The notes under the pieces: generated by a model
The model's database searches: none
What the model saw: only the letters and a program-made list of their open reading frames with translations
What the model was told of the DNA's origin: nothing
Program-made: the position numbers and the translations under genes
Shown here: piece by piece, positions 1 to 5,803 of the stretch
Numbering within the stretch: the first letter of the stretch is position 1
Layout: each line of letters begins with the position of its first letter
NCBI GenBank assembly: GCA_040391535.1
Contig: JBEBXQ010000140.1
Coordinates: 1-12,044, forward strand
Length of the DNA: 12,044 nt
Direction of reading: 5' to 3'
From: JBEBXQ01 sp040391535
GTDB taxonomy: Bacteria > Bacteroidota > Bacteroidia > Cytophagales > Spirosomataceae

Positions 1-189
1 ATATCCTATAATTGCTACATTATTTTTGTACGTAAATATTTATTCCTACTTCATTTGTCATCAATAAAATTTATCTTTTTTATAGATATAAACAGAAGGA
101 TATATCAGAATTATTATCTCTCATTGTAAAAAATACACAAACAATATTTTGTTAATACTAAAAAATGCTGTAAATTAAATATAATTTTA

Positions 190-294
190 AATTATGGAGA
201 TTGGAATGGTTGGTATCATATGTGGAATTTGACTCCAGGCTCTAATAATACATATGATAGTTGGTTACGTGCAAGACTTGGAGTTATTCCTTAA
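190..294 (+). pseudogene. 3' remnant of an unrecognised protein gene (toxin-like tail?)
   Basis: The reading frame ending at TAA 292-294 encodes a compact Trp/Tyr/Gly-rich tail (NYGDWNGWYHMWNL, then SWLRARLGVIP). It looks protein-like, whereas the upstream 130-189 codons read as random Lys/Asn/Ile-rich sequence and an in-frame TAA lies at 127-129. The only in-frame ATG is at 220, too late to make a plausible gene. I infer that this is the surviving C-terminus of a larger gene whose body was lost, or was joined to unrelated AT-rich DNA. Such aromatic C-termini are common in secreted Bacteroidota toxins of the RHS/polymorphic type, but I do not recognise the family. The lipoprotein gene starts 32 bases downstream on the same strand. 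A chance open frame remains possible. Confidence 0.4.
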
Positions 295-326
295 TTAACT
301 ATATATTTATAAAATGATAAATTACC

Positions 327-836
327 ATGAAAACTTATAATGATTTATTAACGAAATACTGCATTTACACACTAATAGTTGTGTTATGTAATACTTTATT
401 AAGTTGTCTTATGGGTGCTCCGGAACCAGTAGTTGTTCATCTTGGCGGAAGCTGGAAATGGGATAAAACGTATAACAGAGACAGTAAAATAATCGAAGAA
501 TCATCTTCTGTTTTATTTAAATCTCTCAGAATCGATAATATCAATATAGATGGAAATAATGGTCGGGTATTCCGTTTTTACACTAATGGTGTAAAAACGG
601 ACTCTTTGTTTATGTATAATAGTCCCACTAATCCGATGGAGGATAAAAAAGATAATACACTTTATATCAATGCAGTAGATAATGAAGGGAATAATGCCAT
701 AATCAGAAGTACTTTCTTTTTTTCAAAGGGCAAATACGACCCTGACAAAATGATAATTAATATACAGACAAATACTGATATATATAAAGCTAGTGCCGAT
801 ACTATTCAAATCGAATATTTAAGTGATAATCTTTAA
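327..836 (+). CDS. Small lipoprotein of unknown function (lipocalin-like?)
   Basis: Encodes 169 residues. Residues 13-26 form a hydrophobic export segment ending in a lipobox LLSC, with Cys27 as the likely lipidated residue, so the product should be a signal peptidase II lipoprotein. The residues after Cys27 (LMGAPEP) lack the acidic stretch of the Bacteroidota surface-export signal, so periplasm-facing anchoring is more likely. The mature part begins with GGSWKW, and the rest alternates short polar and hydrophobic strands rich in Asn, Asp, Ile and Tyr. This pattern fits a small beta-barrel such as the lipocalin-like or META-like lipoproteins of this phylum, but that is inference. The gene is AT-rich, lacks a recognisable promoter or Shine-Dalgarno sequence, and sits 32 bases after a truncated frame. 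A role as an immunity or partner protein of a lost toxin is possible but unproven. Confidence 0.72.
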   Translation: MKTYNDLLTKYCIYTLIVVLCNTLLSCLMGAPEPVVVHLGGSWKWDKTYNRDSKIIEESSSVLFKSLRIDNINIDGNNGRVFRFYTNGVKTDSLFMYNSPTNPMEDKKDNTLYINAVDNEGNNAIIRSTFFFSKGKYDPDKMIINIQTNTDIYKASADTIQIEYLSDNL

Positions 837-914
837 TAAGTAAGTCCATCACAAGCTGTTCAAAAAATGAAACCACCAAAAGAATATTTTATCTTTAAAA
901 TCGCTGCATAAATA

Positions 915-933
915 TTCCGGTTTTTAAACGGAA
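915..933 (+). terminator. Weak hairpin downstream of the lipoprotein gene
   Basis: Bases 915-919 (TTCCG) pair with 929-933 (CGGAA). Inside these, TT pairs with AA around a G/A mismatch, leaving a three-base loop. It is the first stable hairpin after the lipoprotein stop at 836. No U-run follows (AGAGCAGAATAA), so it is a poor intrinsic terminator and may be chance. Confidence 0.22.
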
Positions 934-1389
934 AGAGCAGAATAATAATAAATAATTTCACGAATGTTTACTTCAGGAGAATTGATAAATAAAAAGCCTG
1001 AAGGACTGAAATGATTATAGAAAATGAAATGAGCATTCCCTGCAAAACCCCCAAGGGGTGATATTTTTCCGTTCCCCTGATCAAACAAATATATAGACAG
1101 TAAGACCGGCTAAATAAATCGTGATAAGGTCGGATATAGTTTTTCATAATCTGTCTATTCACAACTGCCAACAAAGCACTTTTGTAAATGATATTGCCTT
1201 TCCTTTTAAAAAAGGCATGGCTAAAGTAAGAAAATACTATACATAACAAATAATAATGTAAATATTTACAATAAAAATCCTATTTAAATTTATCTAAGAA
1301 GTGGACATTAAATGAAACGGCTCCAAACGATCCGAAACTTATGATCAACAGAGCAGAATAGGGAATTGTTTAGCAAGAGCACATGGATA

Positions 1390-1408
1390 TTCAATATTTT
1401 TTATTGAA
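1390..1408. repeat. Short AT-rich inverted repeat upstream of the VOC gene
   Basis: TTCAATA at 1390-1396 and TATTGAA at 1402-1408 form a perfect 7-base inverted repeat around a five-T loop, ending 27 bases before the VOC start codon. It could be an operator or a weak leader hairpin. AT-only repeats are frequent by chance in DNA of this composition. Confidence 0.25.
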
Positions 1409-1435
1409 ATTTAAATGTACTAATCACTCAATACC

Positions 1436-1807
1436 ATGAACATACCAGCTCATCACCAGGTCATTATGCCTTATCTCATCATTAAAAATGCACAGTCATT
1501 TATTGATTTTACCCATCATGTTTTTGGCGCGAAAGTCGTGAATATGATGAAACGGGAAGATAATGATACGATTCAACACGCCGAAATAGATATTTCAGGA
1601 GCCACGGTTATGCTGGCTGAAGCCACCGAACAATGGAAAACCCAGAATGCCAACCTGTTTATTTACGTGGACAATGCTGACCATACCTATCAGATAGCCC
1701 TCAGCAATGGGGCCGCTTCACTGATGGAACCTGATACACAGGACTACGGAAGGGCCTGCGGAATAACAGACCCGTTCGGAAATGTATGGTGGATTACCTC
1801 TCTATAA
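1436..1807 (+). CDS. VOC/glyoxalase-fold protein (PhnB-like)
   Basis: Encodes 123 residues, the usual length for a single-domain vicinal oxygen chelate protein, with paired beta-alpha-beta-beta-beta modules. The start resembles the YLxIxNAxxFIDFxxxVFGA signature at residues 13-32, and the second module ends with the diagnostic DYGRACGITDPFGNVWWI at 103-120, typical of PhnB/YdcE-like glyoxalase or bleomycin-resistance family proteins. The four metal ligands of true glyoxalase I are not clearly present (Glu50 is the only obvious one), so a lactoylglutathione lyase activity should not be assumed. The substrate is unknown. ATG 1436 is the only sensible start, and no Shine-Dalgarno sequence precedes it. 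The 3' end overlaps the convergent nhaA gene by six bases. Base composition shifts here from the AT-rich left region to that of the rest of the window. Confidence 0.88.
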   Translation: MNIPAHHQVIMPYLIIKNAQSFIDFTHHVFGAKVVNMMKREDNDTIQHAEIDISGATVMLAEATEQWKTQNANLFIYVDNADHTYQIALSNGAASLMEPDTQDYGRACGITDPFGNVWWITSL

Positions 1808-3007
1808 ATCCGCTTTCTGGGCGGCTTTCAGGCTGGTTTTCCGGGCAGCCATGCTGCTTAACAATACATAGCCAGCCAGACCTGAAATAATGGATCCGGT
1901 CAGGATTGCAAATTTCGCTTCCGACAAAATAAGGTGTTCACCAGGGAACGAAAGTATGGCAATGAAAATAGACATTGTAAATCCGATGCCGCCTAAGATA
2001 CCTACACCCATAATATGCTTCCATTGCGCGTGAGAGGGCATTTTACATAAGCCCATTTTAACAAAAACCCAGGAAAACAAAGTGATACCCACCGGCTTGC
2101 CGATAAACAGGCCCAGAATAATACCCAGTCCAAGCGGGGTCGAGAGGCCTTCAACCATCCCGCTTTCAAATACAATGTTGGTATTAACCAACGCAAAAAC
2201 CGGCATAATCAGATAATTGACCGGCTTTAACAAAATATGTTCCAGTTTTTCGAGGGGAGATTCACGGTCGTCCGCCGTAGTAGGTATCGCAAAAGCGGTC
2301 AGCACCCCCGCGATGGTAGCATGAATTCCTGAATGATGTATGAAATACCAGATAAACACCCCCGGAATAATATAAAAAGTCAGATTTTTAAAACCGGCTT
2401 TATTAAATGCCAGCATCAGTCCGAACAGGCCGGTCGCATAAAGCAGGTAGGTCAGGTGCAGCTCTGTTGAATAAAATACGGCAATCACCAGAATCGCCAT
2501 CAGGTCATCGACAATGGCCAGAGCTGCCAGAAATATCTTCAGCGAGGCGGGGACTTTATCGCCCAGCATGGTAATAATGGCAAGTGCAAAAGCAATATCC
2601 GTAGCCATAGGTATTCCCCAGCCGGCTTCAGTAGCAGTACCATGATTAAAAAACTGATAGATCAGCATAGGAAAAATGACTCCTCCCATCGCAGCAACGA
2701 CAGGCATACTGGCTTTTTGTAACGAGGATAATTCCCCTTCTACCAGTTCCCGTTTGATCTCAAGCCCCACCATCAGAAAAAAGACGGCCATCAGGCCATC
2801 ATTAATCCAGGAGAGGACCGAATATTTTAACAGAATGCCGCCGGTTTCAAAGCCAAGCTCTGTTTCCAGCAGATTTTCAAAACCAGCCCCTAAAGGCGAG
2901 TTAGCGATAAGCAGTGAAACAATTACACACAGTAAGAGAAGAATACCACCGGAAGAGCCCGACTGAAGGAATTCCCTAAAGACTTTCAGATTAATTAGTT
3001 TTGCCAT
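1802..3007 (-). CDS. nhaA: Na+/H+ antiporter NhaA
   Basis: Encodes 401 residues, full length for the NhaA family. This inner-membrane electrogenic antiporter exports Na+ or Li+ in exchange for protons and supports salt and alkaline pH tolerance. Key residues of the E. coli enzyme have matches here: MATDIAFALAI at 134-144 (Asp137, as Asp133), LAIVDDLMAI at 163-172 (Asp167/Asp168, the Asp163/Asp164 cation site), HSGIHATIAG at 225-234 (His229, as the pH-related His225), and FIGKPVGI at 301-308 (Lys304, as Lys300). The N-terminal helix and the GLEIKREL loop at 81-88 are also typical. About a dozen hydrophobic segments are visible. The start ATG is the complement of 3005-3007, with a TAnnTTTG box only five bases upstream. 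It is divergent from trkH, suggesting a shared Na+/K+ homeostasis role. The stop TAG lies inside the end of the convergent VOC gene. Confidence 0.97.
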   Translation of the reverse strand: MAKLINLKVFREFLQSGSSGGILLLLCVIVSLLIANSPLGAGFENLLETELGFETGGILLKYSVLSWINDGLMAVFFLMVGLEIKRELVEGELSSLQKASMPVVAAMGGVIFPMLIYQFFNHGTATEAGWGIPMATDIAFALAIITMLGDKVPASLKIFLAALAIVDDLMAILVIAVFYSTELHLTYLLYATGLFGLMLAFNKAGFKNLTFYIIPGVFIWYFIHHSGIHATIAGVLTAFAIPTTADDRESPLEKLEHILLKPVNYLIMPVFALVNTNIVFESGMVEGLSTPLGLGIILGLFIGKPVGITLFSWVFVKMGLCKMPSHAQWKHIMGVGILGGIGFTMSIFIAILSFPGEHLILSEAKFAILTGSIISGLAGYVLLSSMAARKTSLKAAQKADL

Positions 3008-3012
3008 AAAGG

Positions 3013-3020
3013 CAAAGTTA
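3013..3020 (-). promoter_or_regulatory. Bacteroidota-type -7 box of nhaA
   Basis: On the minus strand the sequence is TAACTTTG, an exact match to the Bacteroidota -7 consensus TAnnTTTG. It ends five bases before the nhaA ATG, so transcription would begin almost at the start codon and the mRNA would be nearly leaderless. I see no clear TTTG -33 element at the expected distance. The match is therefore suggestive rather than proof. Confidence 0.45.
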
Positions 3021-3107
3021 CAAATGCGGCATTACACATCACCCTTTTGATCAAAAAAAGTCTTCCCATTTTACAAATTCCAATTTATTCCGTCACAGGA
3101 ACACAAC

Positions 3108-3114
3108 TATTTTG
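3108..3114 (+). promoter_or_regulatory. Possible -7 box of the trkH-trkA operon
   Basis: TATTTTG resembles TAnnTTTG with one T missing and lies 42 bases before the preferred trkH ATG at 3157. Its position would leave a leader of about 35-40 bases. The TTG at 3112, an alternative start for trkH, falls inside this box. The match is imperfect and no clear -33 element is visible. Confidence 0.28.
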
Positions 3115-3156
3115 CAGGAACCTGTATGTTTGTGCTCAGGCAGTGAAGAATACCGC

Positions 3157-4935
3157 ATGACTGAATATCAGAAAATCAGATTAAAAGAGCTCAGGAAAAA
3201 TACCGATCGGCTGATGCGTATCACCAGCCTGATCGTATCTGCTCTTATTCTGTATCAGATCGGCTATAACACAGACTTTGCAGTGGAGCGTGTGATCGTT
3301 ACTTTGGTTACTTACACCTGCTATGGGTTTGCATTGTTATCTTTTCTGAGAGTAACGCTTTCTTTTCTGATTTCCAGAAAAATAACGATTCTGCATTCCA
3401 GTGAAATCATACTTTTTGTTTATCTGACACTCATCACCCTGCTCAATAATACCGATCTCAACATCGGGAGTCTGCATCTTATTCCGATTGAATGGATGTA
3501 TCTGGGCATTTTCAGTGTTACGATTATCGAACTGTCAAAAAGCAGCATGTTTTTCGACCAGTTTTACTTCAATCCTACCCTGCTGTTTGTACTCAGCTTT
3601 CTGGGGCTTATCCTGACCGGAACCATGCTGCTCATGTTACCTAATTCAACCATCGGACGCGATCTTAGTTTCGTAGACGCGATGTTTATGGCTACCAGTG
3701 CGGTTTGTATTACCGGTTTATCGGTGGTGGACATTTCCTCCCGCTTTACAGAATACGGGCAAATTGTGCTGATTACACTGGTGCAGCTCGGTGGTCTGGG
3801 AATCATGACCTTCACCGGTTTTTTCGGTTATTTTTTCTCAGGTGGTTTTTCCTTTAAAAGTCAGCTGATGTATACCGAACTGATCGGTGAAAACAAGGTT
3901 GCTTCGGTGATCAGGACATTATATAAAATCATTTTCATCACGCTGTTCTTTGAACTGATCGGGGCTGTATTGCTGTATCTGAGTGTGGATCCTGACCTTT
4001 TTAATAATGAGCGCGACCGCATTTATTTCGCCATTTTCCATGCAGTATCCACTTTCTGTAATGCCGGATTTTCAACACTTCCGGGAGGACTTCATCATGA
4101 CCAGATCCGGTTTGATTATCCGCTACTGCTTATTTTCACAGCCTTATTTATACTTGGCGGGCTCGGGTTTGGCATTGTATTCAACACCTACAATTTTATC
4201 AAAAACTGGTTCATTAACATTTTCCGGAAAATAGTATACCGGCAGCCCTTCCGTTTTAAGGCCTGGGTCATTGGATTCAATTCCCGCATTATAGGCTATA
4301 CATCACTTTTTTTAACATTGTTCGGACTTATAACAGTGTTTTTACTTGAATATAATAATGCTCTCGAAGAACACTCTTTTACCGGAAAAATAGTTTCTGC
4401 CCTTTTCATTGGTTCAGCTCCGCGGTCAGCAGGTTATAACATTATTGAAATGAGTCAGCTGGCAACACCTACCATTATGATCATCATGTTGCTGATGTGG
4501 ATCGGGACTGCTCCCGGTTCCACGGGTGGTGGAATCAAGATCACTACTTTTGCTGTTGCGGTGCTTAATATTGTCAGCATCGCCAGAGGGAAAGACCGGG
4601 TGGAAATATTCAGAAGAGAAATCAGCCCCGATTCATTAAGGCGTGCTTTCTCAATTATATCACTTTCCCTGCTCTCGTTAGGAATTTCTGTGCTCATCTT
4701 GTCCATAACCGACGGAGAGAAAGGGCTGTTCCCGCTGGCTTTTGAATGCTTTTCAGCTTATGGAACGGTGGGGTTAAGTCTGGGTATTACCCCCGAACTC
4801 AGTAACGCAGGCAAAATTGTACTGGTTTTTACGATGTTTATCGGGCGGGTAGGCACACTGACACTTCTCGTTGCCTTTGTTAAAAATACCCATCCTAAAA
4901 CCTACCACTATCCGAGTGAACACATGACCTTCTGA
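3157..4935 (+). CDS. trkH: Potassium uptake protein TrkH/KtrB, K+-translocating subunit
   Basis: Encodes 592 residues from ATG 3157. The frame also opens at TTG 3112, but those 15 extra residues are polar and overlap a promoter-like box. This membrane pore imports K+ and is gated by the RCK protein encoded next door. The four pore repeats carry the expected filter segments: CITGLSV (Gly187), CNAGFST (Gly304), RSAGYNI (Gly426) and GTVGLSL (Gly539). GSTGGGIKITT at 454-464 matches the flexible loop below the third filter, and GRVGTLTL near 563-570 is the conserved Arg-bearing last helix. The first roughly 130 residues add about four hydrophobic helices before the core, which begins near FNPTLLFVLSF, making the protein longer than minimal KtrB. 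It is followed 66 bases later by trkA, forming an operon, and is divergent from nhaA. Whether uptake is Na+- or H+-coupled cannot be told. Confidence 0.95.
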   Translation: MTEYQKIRLKELRKNTDRLMRITSLIVSALILYQIGYNTDFAVERVIVTLVTYTCYGFALLSFLRVTLSFLISRKITILHSSEIILFVYLTLITLLNNTDLNIGSLHLIPIEWMYLGIFSVTIIELSKSSMFFDQFYFNPTLLFVLSFLGLILTGTMLLMLPNSTIGRDLSFVDAMFMATSAVCITGLSVVDISSRFTEYGQIVLITLVQLGGLGIMTFTGFFGYFFSGGFSFKSQLMYTELIGENKVASVIRTLYKIIFITLFFELIGAVLLYLSVDPDLFNNERDRIYFAIFHAVSTFCNAGFSTLPGGLHHDQIRFDYPLLLIFTALFILGGLGFGIVFNTYNFIKNWFINIFRKIVYRQPFRFKAWVIGFNSRIIGYTSLFLTLFGLITVFLLEYNNALEEHSFTGKIVSALFIGSAPRSAGYNIIEMSQLATPTIMIIMLLMWIGTAPGSTGGGIKITTFAVAVLNIVSIARGKDRVEIFRREISPDSLRRAFSIISLSLLSLGISVLILSITDGEKGLFPLAFECFSAYGTVGLSLGITPELSNAGKIVLVFTMFIGRVGTLTLLVAFVKNTHPKTYHYPSEHMTF

Positions 4936-5001
4936 AGGTTTCTTTCGTTTTCTGTATAAATTGCAGGCATTAATCCAGGTCGGGTCTTAAAGTTAAAGTG
5001 T

Positions 5002-5691
5002 ATGAAGTTTATCGTTTTCGGGTTAGGGATTTTCGGGAAATCGTTATCGGTCAGGCTCACTGAGCTGGGACATGAGGTCATCGCCATTGACAAAAACCCT
5101 CAGAAAGTAGAGCAGCTGAAAGAAAAAATCACTCACACGGTATGCATGGATTCCACTGACCGTGAAGCCGTAAACGCATTGCCCATGAAGGATGCCGATG
5201 CCGTGATTGTAGCCATTGGTGAGGATGAAGCCTCCTCTTTGCTTACAACGGCGTTGCTGAAGCAGCTGGGAATCAAAAGAATTGTGGGCCGTGTGGTGTC
5301 GGATCTGCAGAAGACCGTCCTTGAAGCCATGCAGATAGACGATTATGTATTACCCGAAGAAGAGTCTGCCGAAAAACTGGCTATCCGGCTTTCCAATAAA
5401 GGAGTGGTAGACTCCTTTACCGTTTCAGAAAAATACAGTATCATCGAAATCAGAGTTCCGGAAAAATACATCGGAAAAACCCTGGACGAAGTAGATTTCC
5501 CCAACCGGTTTCAGGTGATTGTCCTGACCACCCTCAGTGTCACGAAAAGATCAGATGAAGGCGTAACCAAAATTACCAAACGCGCCAACGGCCTTGCCAC
5601 ACCGGGTACCGTTCTGAATACAGACGATATTATGGTACTTTTCGGTGAAATGAAAGATATTACCCGCTTAATGAATAATGCCGGGCAATAA
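5002..5691 (+). CDS. trkA: TrkA/KtrA-type RCK regulatory subunit of K+ uptake
   Basis: Encodes 229 residues, the length of a single-RCK KtrA-like subunit rather than the doubled 458-residue E. coli TrkA. The N-terminal Rossmann domain (TrkA_N) has GLGIFG at 7-12, with acidic Asp30 at the end of the second strand for the nucleotide ribose; the family binds NAD(H) or ATP/ADP. The TrkA_C domain covers about 138-220, with EKYIGKTLDEVDFP at 154-167 and a final TDDIMVLFG strand. It should form a cytoplasmic octameric ring that gates the TrkH pore encoded 66 bases upstream. Start ATG 5002 has no Shine-Dalgarno sequence. A 9-base-pair hairpin spans its stop codon. Gene order and pairing make the function secure. 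Confidence 0.95.
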   Translation: MKFIVFGLGIFGKSLSVRLTELGHEVIAIDKNPQKVEQLKEKITHTVCMDSTDREAVNALPMKDADAVIVAIGEDEASSLLTTALLKQLGIKRIVGRVVSDLQKTVLEAMQIDDYVLPEEESAEKLAIRLSNKGVVDSFTVSEKYSIIEIRVPEKYIGKTLDEVDFPNRFQVIVLTTLSVTKRSDEGVTKITKRANGLATPGTVLNTDDIMVLFGEMKDITRLMNNAGQ

Positions 5692-5706
5692 AATGTACCC
5701 GGCATT
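5677..5706. terminator. Hairpin spanning the trkA stop, possible bidirectional terminator
   Basis: AATGCCGGG (5677-5685) pairs perfectly with CCCGGCATT (5698-5706) around a 12-base loop that contains the trkA stop codon TAA (5689-5691). It lies in the convergent gap between trkA and nrdJ, where a two-way terminator is expected. There is no T-run on either strand, so efficient intrinsic termination is uncertain. A role in protecting the 3' end of the trkHA mRNA is an alternative. Confidence 0.45.
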
Positions 5707-5731
5707 CATTGAATATGCTCCCATAATTTCT

Positions 5732-5750
5732 TTAGCAATTTTCATGCTAA
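5732..5750. terminator. Second small hairpin between trkA and nrdJ
   Basis: TTAGCA (5732-5737) pairs with TGCTAA (5745-5750) around a seven-base loop. On the minus strand it lies 54 bases after the nrdJ stop. The stem is short and not followed by a clear T-run, so this is a weak candidate for the nrdJ terminator. Confidence 0.25.
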
Positions 5751-5803
5751 GCCTCTGACTGACACGGCCGGTGCAAAGGCGAAGGTTAAACACAAAACTG
5801 CGC

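Larger units (their letters stand above)
837..1435. other. AT-rich spacer without a credible gene
   Basis: About 600 bases with no convincing coding sequence. The only open frames are short: a 14-codon piece from ATG 867, and a minus-strand frame at 968-1249 that opens with TTG and has no family features. An imperfect inverted repeat at 915-933 (TTCCG paired with CGGAA) lies about 80 bases after the lipoprotein stop and could help end its transcript, but it lacks a T-run. A second AT-only inverted repeat lies at 1390-1408. The composition is clearly more AT-rich than that of the genes to the right. I see no TAnnTTTG box directly ahead of the next gene. Confidence 0.6.

Noticed and set aside
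867..911. 14-codon frame after the lipoprotein gene
   Set aside because: Too short, with no upstream signal and no overlap with a neighbour to suggest translation.
968..1249. 93-codon minus-strand frame in the left spacer
   Set aside because: It opens with TTG, has no promoter box or recognisable domain, and its composition is that of AT-rich noncoding DNA.
3112..3156. TTG start extending TrkH by 15 residues
   Set aside because: The TTG lies inside a promoter-like TATTTTG, and the added residues are polar. ATG 3157 gives a better start.
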